Below, one piece after another: positions 25,040 to 34,136 of a DNA stretch of 64,000 nucleotides (position 1 is its first letter; every line of letters begins with the position of its first letter). Origin of the DNA: Cellvibrionaceae bacterium 1162T.S.0a.05. GTDB taxonomy: Bacteria > Pseudomonadota > Gammaproteobacteria > Pseudomonadales > Cellvibrionaceae. Under the pieces are notes generated by a model. That model worked only from the letters and a program-made list of their open reading frames with translations, made no database searches and was not told where the DNA came from. The position numbers and the translations under genes were made by a program. The stretch is taken from the NCBI GenBank assembly GCA_000964245.1, contig LANB01000001.1, positions 1,033,501 to 1,097,500 of the forward strand, written 5' to 3'.

Positions 25040-26133
25040 TGACACAAGCTCCTCAGAATGTGTACTTCTGCCACTACCTTTGTCCCTTCCTGCATTAAGT
25101 CCAGGCGCGCAGCATCACCATATAACAAGGCTAAACGCTGACGAATATTTTTAATACCCACGCCACTCCGTTGTTTTTTTTCGGCGTGGCGATTAAGCTC
25201 ACCATCATTACTCACCAGACAAATTAAATCCTCGCCACTGTCATCAATCACAATTTGTAACTCGCCGCCATTTTTTTGCAAACTAATACCATGCTTAATG
25301 GCATTCTCCACAAGCATTTGCAACAGCATCGGAGGCACCTGTAAATAACGTGCGCTGTTGGTGACATGGATATTAAAGCGTAATTTGTCCTCCAGATGGA
25401 TGTCGGCAATTGCCAGGTAGTTGCGAACAAGGTCGAGTTCTTCCGCCAGACTGACACGCTCCTGGTTGGGGCTTGCAAGAGAAAAACGCAGCATATCTGA
25501 AAAAGCACGTAAGCTCCTTTGCGCGCGAGGGATGTCCTCATCCATTAAATTAATAATATTATTCATTCCATTGAACAAAAAATGTGGGCTGATTTGCCCC
25601 ATCAAGGTATTTATTTTCGCATCCTTGAGTTGGTTTTGTATCTTGATGCGCTCAAGCTCATTACTCTGGTTACGGCCATTGGATTTCACAACTACATAAA
25701 TAAAACACCAAGCCAGCTGCACAACCAGGGAGGATAACCAGCTGATCTGCATCTCATCCGGGTCTCGCGTCGTCACTCTGAATTCAGCATGAAACCAGGC
25801 AAACCACTCATGCGTGAGCCACACGCTCCCCTGTACACACCACGCTACCAGCCACGCCGTGAGCAGGTTATAGCCGACCATTAGACTCAATAACTCGAAG
25901 GGATGTTTTAAATACCAATTAAAACGATTGTAAGAATAACGAAACAGCAGGAGCACAGGTAAACTTAAAGCAAATCGTGTAAGGTCGGCCACCAGTAATT
26001 GGGTATCATAGGAGTGCTTCACCAGGCTCACACTCAAGGTAGGAGCAAGGAAGAACAACCAGCCCGCAAAATGCGCCAACCAAAAAAAGGCATCCCGAGG
26101 TATAAAATATTGTCGGTATTTATTTTTTTGCAA
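25036..26133 (-). CDS. LytS/YehU-family sensor histidine kinase
   Basis: A 365-residue membrane kinase. The first 150 residues carry about four transmembrane segments, including WLAHFAGWLFFLAPTLSVSL, with no recognisable extracytoplasmic sensor domain. The phosphoacceptor region is QISPHFLFNGMNNIINLMDE (PF06580 type). The ATP-binding domain has MLVENAIKHGISLQ and SGVGIKNIRQRLALLYG. It phosphorylates the LytTR regulator encoded directly downstream. The signal is unknown. Confidence 0.93.
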   Translation of the reverse strand: MQKNKYRQYFIPRDAFFWLAHFAGWLFFLAPTLSVSLVKHSYDTQLLVADLTRFALSLPVLLLFRYSYNRFNWYLKHPFELLSLMVGYNLLTAWLVAWCVQGSVWLTHEWFAWFHAEFRVTTRDPDEMQISWLSSLVVQLAWCFIYVVVKSNGRNQSNELERIKIQNQLKDAKINTLMGQISPHFLFNGMNNIINLMDEDIPRAQRSLRAFSDMLRFSLASPNQERVSLAEELDLVRNYLAIADIHLEDKLRFNIHVTNSARYLQVPPMLLQMLVENAIKHGISLQKNGGELQIVIDDSGEDLICLVSNDGELNRHAEKKQRSGVGIKNIRQRLALLYGDAARLDLMQEGTKVVAEVHILRSLCQ

Positions 26134-26288
26134 GCTCGCCTCTCAAACTGACTTTTTACCTCATCTTCTCAGAAGCCAAATATAAACTGTAGCTTACAGG
26201 ATAAACGGAAAATAAAAACAAGCAATGGTTGCAGAGGCGGATGAAAGGGCTACAATCCAGCTTCAGTATTTTCCACGCAGGCAAGACC

Positions 26289-28010
26289 ATGATTCGTTTC
26301 AGCATTTTTTTATTACTCATTGTCAGCGGCGGCGGCCTCGCTTCGGCTCCTGATCAGGCAGAACCCAGATTAAAAAGCTTCGAATGGATGAGTGTTGAGG
26401 AGTGGTTTCAATACCATGAGGATGACAAAGCCATAGCTGAACAAGGGCGCGCAAACCTGCTTTTTCTTGGCGATTCAATTACTCAGGGCTGGGATTGGGA
26501 AATTTGGCAAAAAACCTTCGCCCCCCACGGCGCGGCAAATTTCGGTATAGGTGGAGACAAAACTGAAAACGTATTATGGCGCATTCAAAATGGTGGGGTC
26601 GGCAAACTCAACCCAGCCTTGATTGTTCTTATGATAGGTGTCAATAATTTTGGTCACGACAATGATTCCGCAGAGGATGTCGCCCTTGGTGTACACAAAA
26701 TTTTAGAAGAAATTAGTAGTCACTGGCCTCAAACTGACGTTTTGGTTCTCGGCATATTACCTTATGGTGAAAAACACGAGAAATTCAATCGAGACCGTGT
26801 TACCCAAAGCAACAAGTTACTCGCAGATATTGCAAAAGATTTTTCATATCGCTTCGAAGATTTTGGCGCAGCATTTCTGGATAGAAATAAAAACATACCC
26901 ACGACTTTGATGGCTGATTTGCTACATCCGACAGCTGAAGGCTATCAAATTCTCGCCAACAAACTCGCTCCAATTGTCGATGAAATACTGTCGACCAAGA
27001 ATAATCGTAAAACTCTGGGTCAAGCAGTTAAAGATGCCGAAGTTGTAATCGAGGGGCGATATCGTGAAAAAGACGATCACAGTGTGGATATTGGATTTCC
27101 CGGGGTCAGCGTGCATTTTAATTTTGAAGGAAACAAACTGAATTTATATGCATCAAGCAGTTCTGGAAAAAATCTTGTAGATATCTACTTGAATGGCAAA
27201 CACCACAACACGCTGGAGATAAAGAATAAGCCCCAGGCTTATACACTGATCGAAGAAAAAAAAGAGAAAGTGTGGCGTGTTGAACTGGTTCATCGCTCTG
27301 AAAGCTGGCACGGTATACTCAATCTCGAAGCGCTCGAGCCAGCAGCTGGCAAGCTGCTTTCGCCACCAGGTCTGCCGTCCAGAAAAATTCTGATCCTTGG
27401 TGATTCCATCACTTGCGGCGAAGCCGTCTATAGGAAACGACATTGCGAAAAAGATTTTTATTGGTGGGATCCAGAGAATTCCTACGGCAAATTAATCGGC
27501 GAAAAACTGGATACCCAGGTACATCTCGTTTGTCACGGTGGTCGAGGTTTGTTGAGAAGTTGGAATGGCAAAACAGATGAAGCCAATGTCGGTGACTACT
27601 TGCACTTCGCACTTTCCACCGGCAAGGATTCGCCCATCTGGAATCACGCACAGTATCAAGCCGACCTGGTACTTATCAACATAGGAACCAACGACTTCAG
27701 TGAACATGCCGGCGCCTTTCCAAATAACCTGGCTGTCACTCAAGCCTGGCTCACTCTTTTCGGAGAGGTTCAAGACGCCTACCCTTCAGCAAAGATAGCG
27801 GTTACCGAAGGCCCCATGCTCGAGGGTGAAGCTCGCAACGCGATTCGTGAAAGTTTGCAAAAAGCTATAACGTTGTCGTCAAAAGACATCAAACATCTGG
27901 ACCTCAAAGTGCGCAAGGGCAACTCTTGTGATGCTCACCCCACTGCTCGGGAGCATAAGGCCATGGCAAAATCACTCAGTAAGCAAGTTCGTGCTTACAT
28001 GAATTGGTAA
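26289..28010 (+). CDS. secreted double SGNH esterase (PAF-AH-like + CE2 acetyl esterase)
   Basis: A 573-residue secreted protein with two SGNH hydrolase domains. Signal peptide is about 1-20. Domain 1 (about 50-235) has FLGDSITQGWDW (Ser63), GIGGDKTENV, MIGVNNFGHD and ADLLHPTAEGY (Asp210/His213), like PAF-acetylhydrolase or CE3-type esterases. Residues 240-350 form the beta-sandwich seen at the N-terminus of CE2 enzymes. Domain 2 (365-573) has LGDSITCGEAVY (Ser373), HGGRGLLRSWNG, NIGTNDFSEH and CDAHPTAREH. CE2 enzymes remove acetyl groups from xylan and mannan. Both triads look intact. I use the ATG at 26289, which begins the signal peptide. Confidence 0.88.
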   Translation: MIRFSIFLLLIVSGGGLASAPDQAEPRLKSFEWMSVEEWFQYHEDDKAIAEQGRANLLFLGDSITQGWDWEIWQKTFAPHGAANFGIGGDKTENVLWRIQNGGVGKLNPALIVLMIGVNNFGHDNDSAEDVALGVHKILEEISSHWPQTDVLVLGILPYGEKHEKFNRDRVTQSNKLLADIAKDFSYRFEDFGAAFLDRNKNIPTTLMADLLHPTAEGYQILANKLAPIVDEILSTKNNRKTLGQAVKDAEVVIEGRYREKDDHSVDIGFPGVSVHFNFEGNKLNLYASSSSGKNLVDIYLNGKHHNTLEIKNKPQAYTLIEEKKEKVWRVELVHRSESWHGILNLEALEPAAGKLLSPPGLPSRKILILGDSITCGEAVYRKRHCEKDFYWWDPENSYGKLIGEKLDTQVHLVCHGGRGLLRSWNGKTDEANVGDYLHFALSTGKDSPIWNHAQYQADLVLINIGTNDFSEHAGAFPNNLAVTQAWLTLFGEVQDAYPSAKIAVTEGPMLEGEARNAIRESLQKAITLSSKDIKHLDLKVRKGNSCDAHPTAREHKAMAKSLSKQVRAYMNW

Positions 28011-28144
28011 CGCTCAATGTGTTCGCCAAATAAGGGACCGGTTTGTCACACACTTTAGTCTCTAGCGACAATGAAATTTACTGCATACACTAACGTTCGC
28101 ACGCTTTTGGCGCTATGCTTAAGGAAAGACAAGGAGAGCCGGTC

Positions 28145-29062
28145 TTGCGCGACTACCCTTACCTATTTAGAGCCTTGGTGGCCTGCAGTATTTCTGCTTG
28201 CGTAACGTCAAGTTACGGCGGAGATTTTGCATCTGCTTCCATCACCCACAGTAAAGCCCGTGCAAAACCCATTGAGCAACCACGCGAGTTGCGCGTTATT
28301 TCCGGGCCCCATCAAATCGATGGCTACGCAGTTGAACTGTTAAACAGGATTATCGATAACGAACGCTACCGCTTGAGCATCATCCCGATGGGTGTCACCC
28401 AGAAACGCGCGCTTGAACAAATGGATAGGAAACGCAGCGATATTTTTTGGGCGCCTACAACAATTGCCCTGGAGGAGCGACTACAAGCGGTATACTTTCC
28501 TGTTTTTAAAGGCCTGTTAGGTTATCGAATTTTTTTGATCCCCTCAGGCACCCAACAAAAATTCTCGGCGATTGAGAATATTGAACAGGCCCGCGGCTTG
28601 ATTTATGGGCAGATGTCCAGTTGGACCGACACCCGGATTTTAATTCATAACCAATTCAAGGTTCTCACAACACCCACCTACCATTCACTTTTTCCCATGC
28701 TGGCTAAACAACGTTTTGACGCCGTACCACGCGGTATTTTTGAACCCTGGAACGAATTGGCATCGCATCGGGAGCTCGGTCTGGCAGTTGAACAGGAACT
28801 TGCCTTTTCCTACACCTTGCCTTTTTACTTTTTTGTTCGAAAAGACGAAAAGGAACTGGCTAATATGCTTTACGACGGACTGAATGCTTATTTGAACAGC
28901 GGGAAATTTGACCAATACCTGTTTGAACATGATCTGGTTAGACACAATCTTGAACGCGCAAACCTGCACAATCGACGAATTTTTTATTTGCAAAACCCGG
29001 AACTTTCAGAACAAACGCCACTAGACAAAGACTACTACTGGTATCGTGTCAATACACATTAA
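28145..29062 (+). CDS. periplasmic solute-binding-like protein (family 3 fold)
   Basis: About 305 residues with a signal-peptide-like N-terminus. Features of the bacterial solute-binding family 3/PBPb fold include LRVISGPHQIDGYAVELLNR, EEIxQ-like region ALEERLQAVYFPVFKGLLGY, and GLIYGQMSSWTDTRIL. No ABC permease or ATPase is nearby, so it may serve as a sensor or as a two-component input rather than transport. The likely start is a TTG at 28145 with AAGGAG 8 bases upstream; the frame reaches an ATG at 28115 without a ribosome site. It ends 2 bp before the convergent rsmI gene ends. Confidence 0.72.
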   Translation: MRDYPYLFRALVACSISACVTSSYGGDFASASITHSKARAKPIEQPRELRVISGPHQIDGYAVELLNRIIDNERYRLSIIPMGVTQKRALEQMDRKRSDIFWAPTTIALEERLQAVYFPVFKGLLGYRIFLIPSGTQQKFSAIENIEQARGLIYGQMSSWTDTRILIHNQFKVLTTPTYHSLFPMLAKQRFDAVPRGIFEPWNELASHRELGLAVEQELAFSYTLPFYFFVRKDEKELANMLYDGLNAYLNSGKFDQYLFEHDLVRHNLERANLHNRRIFYLQNPELSEQTPLDKDYYWYRVNTH

Positions 29063-29064
29063 AC

Positions 29065-29904
29065 TTATTCAGCTTGTAATTCCAACGCCCATTTATACAA
29101 TTTATTTTTCTTCTCGCCCGTTATTTTTGCTGCCAGACTGGCCGCCTGTTTTACGGACAGCTCTTCAAGAAGCGCTGTCAAAATACGCAAGGTTTCAGCT
29201 GAAAACGCCTCACTGGCCTGCTCGCTGGCTCCTTCAAGCATTAGCACAAATTCTCCCCGAGATTGGTTGGCGTCACTCTCGAGGGCTTCGCACAAGGTTT
29301 GTAGATCACCGCTTAAAAAAGTCTCAAAGGTCTTGCTAATTTCCCGCGCCAGCACAGCCCGTCGTTGCCCACCAAAAACCTCACGCATGGCTAACAGGCT
29401 TTCCTGAACGCGGTGCGGTGATTCGTAGAATACAAGGCTATGCGAAAACGCTGACAGCTCTTCAAAAAAGGCTTTCCGCGCAGCCGTTTTAGCAGGCGGG
29501 AACCCATAAAAAGCAAAGCGATCCGTCGGCAGGCCCGCAGCACTCAGCGCGGCGATCAGGGCGCAGGCACCGGGAACTGGCTGCACAGTAAAGCCCGCTT
29601 CACGCGCTGCCAATACTAACTTATAGCCCGGGTCGGAAATAAGTGGAGTGCCGGCATCAGAGATCAAGGCGACACTCAGGTCCTCGCGCAACTTTTCAAT
29701 AATTCTTCGGGTCTGATTCTCATCACTGTGATCGTGGTAAGGAATACAGGGTGTCGAGATATGGTAATGTTGCAGCAGTTTGGCGCTGTGGCGTGTGTCT
29801 TCGGCCGCTATAATGTCGACACTTTTCAAGACTTCAACGGCCCGGAAACTCATGTCTGCCAGGTTTCCAATTGGGGTCGCAACAATGAACAAGGTGGCAG
29901 TCAT
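29065..29904 (-). CDS. rsmI: 16S rRNA (cytidine1402-2'-O)-methyltransferase
   Basis: A 279-residue methyltransferase that 2'-O-methylates C1402 of 16S rRNA in the ribosomal P-site. The N-terminus LFIVATPIGNLADMSFRAVE, then AAEDTRHSAKLLQHYHI, ALISDAGTPLISDPGYKLV and PVPGACALIAALSAAGLPTD are diagnostic for RsmI of the tetrapyrrole-methylase fold. It is divergent to lpoA, the usual arrangement in gammaproteobacteria. Confidence 0.97.
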   Translation of the reverse strand: MTATLFIVATPIGNLADMSFRAVEVLKSVDIIAAEDTRHSAKLLQHYHISTPCIPYHDHSDENQTRRIIEKLREDLSVALISDAGTPLISDPGYKLVLAAREAGFTVQPVPGACALIAALSAAGLPTDRFAFYGFPPAKTAARKAFFEELSAFSHSLVFYESPHRVQESLLAMREVFGGQRRAVLAREISKTFETFLSGDLQTLCEALESDANQSRGEFVLMLEGASEQASEAFSAETLRILTALLEELSVKQAASLAAKITGEKKNKLYKWALELQAE

Positions 29905-30040
29905 GATAAATTTCGCTTTACTGGATATGATTGAAAATACGGGTGAAGGGTGTTCGAAGACACTAGCCGTTTAATTTAATGCAACACGTTAATTACCAAC
30001 TTTATTTACCAAATTAGTGAGTTACCAGGATGACCTGTTC

Positions 30041-31912
30041 ATGAGAGACACATTCTACAAAAGAAGCCTGACGAATGCCCTGCTGTTTTGCCTGGTGCTG
30101 ATCCTGGGCTCCTGTAGCCAACCTACGCGTGAAAGTGCCCCTGACGAGCAAGTGGCCTTCTATACACTCGAACAAATACCGGCCGTTCTCGAAAAAGCCC
30201 AGAACAGCGAAAGCCTGGACGAGCGCGATAAGCTTCGCCTCGATGCCGCCGCGTCCCTGATTGCGCTCAATGAGCAGGACTGGGCCCGCAATATATTGCA
30301 GGGCATGTTCCCCGCCGCGCTCAACGATGCGCACTATTTGCGTTTTAACATGCTGTCAGCCGAGCTTGCGCTTGCTGAGGGCCGCCCCTTTCGCGCCAAA
30401 CGTTACCTCTGGGATGACCGCTTCACCAGCCTGGTCAACAAAGCAGATTTAGACACCCAGATTGTGGCTGGCGAGGCCCGTGCCGGTTTACTCTACGATC
30501 TCGCCGAATACCGCCAAAGTATTCAGGAGCGCATCCTCCTCGAGGCTCTGCTGCTCGAGGACCCTGAGCGCCAGGCACAAAATCAGGATGCACTCTGGCA
30601 GAGCTTGATGGAACTCTCCGTCCACGACCTTGCACTGGAAAGCGAACAACAACGAGACCCAACCATACGCGGCTGGTATACCCTCGCTGCGCTCGCAAAG
30701 AACAACCAAACCAATATTCGATTGCAATTGCAGGAGGTCGAAAACTGGACGCGCCAGTGGCCCGAGCACCCAGCCAGTTTGCGGCTACCCGCAGATTTGC
30801 AGTTCCTGAAGCAACTGGTTGAACAGCAAGCCACCGAAGTGGCCGTGCTTTTACCCTTGAGCGGCAAACTGGAAAATGCCGCCAAGGCCATTCGCGATGG
30901 CATGATGGCCGCGTGGTACAACGCCAGCGAACTCGGCGATAGCGTACCGAATTTGCGTTTTTACGATACTGGCAGTGGTGATATCAATCAGGTTTACGAT
31001 ACAGCCCTGGCAGAAGGGGCCCAACTCGTGATTGGCCCGCTGGATAAGAGCCAAATTGCCGAATTGGCTTTGCGCCCGGAGTTGGAAGTCCCAACCCTGG
31101 GCTTGAACCACCTTGAAGGTGATATGCCATTGGCGAACAATTTGTTCCAGTTTGGTCTGGCGCCGGAAGATGATGCTCGTCAGGTTGCCCAACGCGCCTG
31201 GCGCGACGGTCATCGACGCGCCTTGATACTGGCTCCACCCAATGAGTGGGGCGATCGCGGTGTACACGCTTTCAGTGAAGAGTGGCTCGCGCTCGGTGGT
31301 GAACTAACCCAGGACTATCGCTATGCGCAAACTCGCAAGTTTTCATCCTTGATTGCCGACGCCTTTGATGTGAGCGACAGCAACCAGCGCCGCCGCCATG
31401 TGCGCAGTGTGCTCGGGCAAATAAACCTGGAATTTCAGCCCCGCCGCCGTGAGGATGTCGATTTTGTCTTCCTGATTGCTCATCCGGACAACGCGCGCTT
31501 ATTAAAACCTGCGTTGAATTTCCACTATGCGGGGGATGTGCCCGTATACGCAACCAGCCACGTCTACAACGGCGAAGTGGACCCGGGGCGCGACAAGGAT
31601 ATGAATGAAATTCGTTTTGTCTCCTTGCCCTGGTATTTTGATTCACGCAGCCCCGAGAAACGCGCCATAGACAATTTCGCGCGCAAGGGCGCAGCCTACC
31701 AGCGCCTCTATGCCTTCGGTGTCGATGCTTACCACCTGTTTCCGCGTTTGCAGCAATTGCAACGAGTTACCCAGGCACAATTTTATGGCGCCACAGGGAA
31801 CTTGAGTATTGACGAACAGCGGCGCGTTGTTCGCCAGCAGTATTGGGCACAATTTGTTCAGGGGCGTGCAACCGCAATGCCAAGCGCCACCCTTGAGGCC
31901 GATGAAAGTTAA
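30041..31912 (+). CDS. lpoA: penicillin-binding protein activator LpoA
   Basis: A roughly 623-residue outer-membrane lipoprotein that activates the peptidoglycan synthase PBP1a from outside. The lipobox is LILGSCSQP. The N-terminal half is a TPR-like helical domain (ASLIALNEQDWARNILQGM). The C-terminal half is a periplasmic-binding-protein-like fold beginning EVAVLLPLSGKLENAAKAIR, with QLVIGPLDKSQIAEL and VPVYATSHVYNG. I start at the ATG at 30041 (AGGA 10 bases upstream); an in-frame GTG at 30017 has no ribosome site. First gene of the conserved lpoA-yraN-diaA-dolP set. Confidence 0.95.
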   Translation: MRDTFYKRSLTNALLFCLVLILGSCSQPTRESAPDEQVAFYTLEQIPAVLEKAQNSESLDERDKLRLDAAASLIALNEQDWARNILQGMFPAALNDAHYLRFNMLSAELALAEGRPFRAKRYLWDDRFTSLVNKADLDTQIVAGEARAGLLYDLAEYRQSIQERILLEALLLEDPERQAQNQDALWQSLMELSVHDLALESEQQRDPTIRGWYTLAALAKNNQTNIRLQLQEVENWTRQWPEHPASLRLPADLQFLKQLVEQQATEVAVLLPLSGKLENAAKAIRDGMMAAWYNASELGDSVPNLRFYDTGSGDINQVYDTALAEGAQLVIGPLDKSQIAELALRPELEVPTLGLNHLEGDMPLANNLFQFGLAPEDDARQVAQRAWRDGHRRALILAPPNEWGDRGVHAFSEEWLALGGELTQDYRYAQTRKFSSLIADAFDVSDSNQRRRHVRSVLGQINLEFQPRRREDVDFVFLIAHPDNARLLKPALNFHYAGDVPVYATSHVYNGEVDPGRDKDMNEIRFVSLPWYFDSRSPEKRAIDNFARKGAAYQRLYAFGVDAYHLFPRLQQLQRVTQAQFYGATGNLSIDEQRRVVRQQYWAQFVQGRATAMPSATLEADES

Positions 31913-32276
31913 GCCCGCGCAAGCCACGGAAAAACAGCTTACAGGTGCCTCCGCCGAGGCTCGAGCGGAAGCATTACTCATAGAAAAGGGGTTGCACCTG
32001 GTCGAGCGCAATTACAACTGTAAACTGGGCGAGATTGATTTAATCATGCAAGACAAGCAAACTCTTGTCTTCGTGGAGGTGCGCTATCGCAAGAATGCCA
32101 TGTTTGGCAGTGCCTTGGATTCAGTAAGCGTAAGCAAACAAAAAAAAATTATTGCTGCAGCCCAGCATTACTTACTGCAACACAACATACGGAATACCGC
32201 ACAACGCTTCGATGTTGTCGGCATTACCGGCAGTGATATGCAGTGGGTGACCGCCGCCTTCCAGGCAGTAGTTTAA
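31902..32276 (+). CDS. yraN: YraN family protein (UPF0102, nuclease-like fold)
   Basis: A 124-residue UPF0102 protein with a restriction-endonuclease-like core. The conserved segment is ERNYNCKLGEIDLIMQDKQT followed by LVFVEVRYRKNAMFGSALDS: E-I-D and V-E-V-R/K correspond to a PD-(D/E)xK metal site. The ATG at 31902 lies inside the end of lpoA (11-bp overlap) just after GAGG. Biological role not established. Confidence 0.93.
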   Translation: MKVKPAQATEKQLTGASAEARAEALLIEKGLHLVERNYNCKLGEIDLIMQDKQTLVFVEVRYRKNAMFGSALDSVSVSKQKKIIAAAQHYLLQHNIRNTAQRFDVVGITGSDMQWVTAAFQAVV

Positions 32277-32294
32277 GACGGAAACAGGGGTAGT

Positions 32295-32879
32295 ATGATT
32301 CAACGTGTTTACTCACTTTTTCAAAAAAGTGTGGAAGCGAAAATGCAGGTCGGCGAAGACCTTGCTCCGCTCATAGCCCAGGCCAGCGAGAAAGTCGTCC
32401 AGGCTTTATTGCAGGAAAATAAAATATTACTTTGCGGCAACGGTATTTCGGCAGCTATCGCGCAGATTTTTACCTCTGCACTACTGGACCGTTTTGAACG
32501 TGAACGCCCAAGTCTGCCCGCGATATGGTTGGGCAGCACAACACCAACCTATACCGCGATTGCAGCGGACTACAGCCACAACGAAGTGTTTGCCAAACCG
32601 GTTCGCGCGCTCGCCCAGGAAGGCGACATACTGTTCACAATCAGCACCAGCGGCAATACCGGAAATTTGGTACAAGCAACAGCCGCAGCGCACGATCGCG
32701 GCGCCCATGTTATTTCCTTGACCGGGCGCGAAGGCGGCTCAATATCTTCCATGCTCGACGTGAACGACATGGAGATTTGTGCGCCACTTAACTCCCGAGG
32801 GCGCATTCATGAAATACACTTGCTCTGCGTATTTTGTCTCTGCGATTTAATTGATCATCAACTATTCGGAATTGAATGA
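32295..32879 (+). CDS. diaA: DnaA initiator-associating protein DiaA (SIS domain)
   Basis: A 194-residue SIS-domain protein. DiaA tetramers bind DnaA and help it load at the origin so that replication starts on time. Signature parts are LLCGNGISAAIAQIFTSALL, DILFTISTSGNTGNLVQATA and EIHLLCVFCLCDLIDHQLFG. It is similar to sedoheptulose-7-phosphate isomerase GmhA, but the position after yraN and before dolP fixes the DiaA assignment. Confidence 0.93.
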   Translation: MIQRVYSLFQKSVEAKMQVGEDLAPLIAQASEKVVQALLQENKILLCGNGISAAIAQIFTSALLDRFERERPSLPAIWLGSTTPTYTAIAADYSHNEVFAKPVRALAQEGDILFTISTSGNTGNLVQATAAAHDRGAHVISLTGREGGSISSMLDVNDMEICAPLNSRGRIHEIHLLCVFCLCDLIDHQLFGIE

Positions 32880-32882
32880 ATT

Positions 32883-33470
32883 ATGTCAGCCATGCTCTAT
32901 CGACTTAAGTGGATTTTACTCAGCCTCAGCCTGATGAGTACCAGCGCTTGCGTCACTGTGATTGATGCCACCACTGACGAACCGATTCGCCAGGACCCAC
33001 ACGAACGCAGCTTTGGTGGATATTTGGACGATAAAAACATTCGAACCGTCGTTGCAGTGAATATCAAAAAAGCCAGCGCAGCGTTAGATGAAGCGCATGT
33101 TAATGTCTATGTCTACAATGGCGTGGTACTCTTGACGGGTGAAGTACAAAGCCAGGCACAACGCGATCTTGCAGGAAAAACTGCGCGCGAGGTAACTCGT
33201 GTTCGCCAGGTCTATAATCAATTAGAAGTACGGCCAAAAAGTAAGTTTATGGACCGTACCGTAGATAATATTATGCAAACAAAAATAAAAGCTAAACTTA
33301 TGTTGAACAAGGACATCGACTCCGGCAAGGTCAAAGTCATTGTGGAAAATGATGTCGCCTATCTCATGGGTTTACTTACCCGCGTTCAAACTGAAAAAAT
33401 CACTGAGGTCGTTCGTCAGCAACCAGGCATTAAGAAGGTTGTTCGGGCCATTGAATACATAGAGGAATAA
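32883..33470 (+). CDS. dolP: outer-membrane lipoprotein DolP (dual BON domain)
   Basis: A 195-residue lipoprotein with lipobox STSAC (about Cys23). It has two BON domains: the first centres on VNVYVYNGVVLLTGEVQSQA, the second on VKVIVENDVAYLMGLLTRVQ. DolP (formerly YraP) binds anionic phospholipids at the outer membrane and supports BAM and outer-membrane integrity. It begins 3 bp after diaA. Confidence 0.94.
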   Translation: MSAMLYRLKWILLSLSLMSTSACVTVIDATTDEPIRQDPHERSFGGYLDDKNIRTVVAVNIKKASAALDEAHVNVYVYNGVVLLTGEVQSQAQRDLAGKTAREVTRVRQVYNQLEVRPKSKFMDRTVDNIMQTKIKAKLMLNKDIDSGKVKVIVENDVAYLMGLLTRVQTEKITEVVRQQPGIKKVVRAIEYIEE

Positions 33471-33475
33471 TAGAT

Positions 33476-34072
33476 ATGTCCACATCCACGATAGTGACTC
33501 TGGTTGTCATTGCGGTTTTATTTTTTTACATCATTTCCATCTATAACAAGCTCGTCAGCCTTAAAAACCGTTTTCAAAATGCCTTCTCGCAAATTGAAGT
33601 TCAGCTTAAACGCAGGTACGACCTGATTCCCAACCTCGTAGAAACTGCCAAGGGTTATTTGAAACACGAACGTGAAACCCTTGAAGCGGTTATCAGTGCG
33701 CGAAACTCAGCCGTATCCTCATTAAAAGCGGCTGCTTCTGACCCAACCAGCGCTGTTGCCATTCAGGAGCTTGCGGGTGCAGAAGGGGCGCTTGCCGGTG
33801 CATTGGGCCGCTTGAATGTGGTGATGGAAGCGTATCCGGACTTAAAAGCCAGTGCCAACATGACACAACTTTCCGAAGAACTCACAACCACAGAAAACAA
33901 AGTGGCATTTTCACGTCAGGCTTTTAATGATGCGGTAACAGAATACAACACCTATCGACAGAGCTTTCCACCTGTTTTCTTTGCCGGTTTATTCGGTCAC
34001 TCAACAGACGCCGAGTTACTGGAATTTGAAGACAGCGAACAAATCAAGGAAGCACCCAAGGTCAGTTTCTGA
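33476..34072 (+). CDS. LemA family protein
   Basis: A 198-residue inner-membrane protein. One N-terminal transmembrane segment (VTLVVIAVLFFYIISIYNKL) is followed by the family core NRFQNAFSQIEVQLKRRYDL with IPNLVETAKGYLKHE. LemA proteins are predicted antiparallel helical bundles with an outside N-terminus. They often sit beside M48 peptidases, as here (64 bp before the next gene). Exact function unknown; envelope homeostasis is suggested by context. Confidence 0.94.
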   Translation: MSTSTIVTLVVIAVLFFYIISIYNKLVSLKNRFQNAFSQIEVQLKRRYDLIPNLVETAKGYLKHERETLEAVISARNSAVSSLKAAASDPTSAVAIQELAGAEGALAGALGRLNVVMEAYPDLKASANMTQLSEELTTTENKVAFSRQAFNDAVTEYNTYRQSFPPVFFAGLFGHSTDAELLEFEDSEQIKEAPKVSF

Positions 34073-34136
34073 GTTGAGCCGATCTCCGCGCATGACTCAG
34101 CAACAAACCTGTCAGCTTAGGGAAGGACTGCGATAA

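Noticed and set aside
29905-30040. Possible RNase P RNA gene between rsmI and lpoA
   Set aside because: rnpB often lies near rsmI, but this gap is only 136 bp, too short, and lacks the conserved core.
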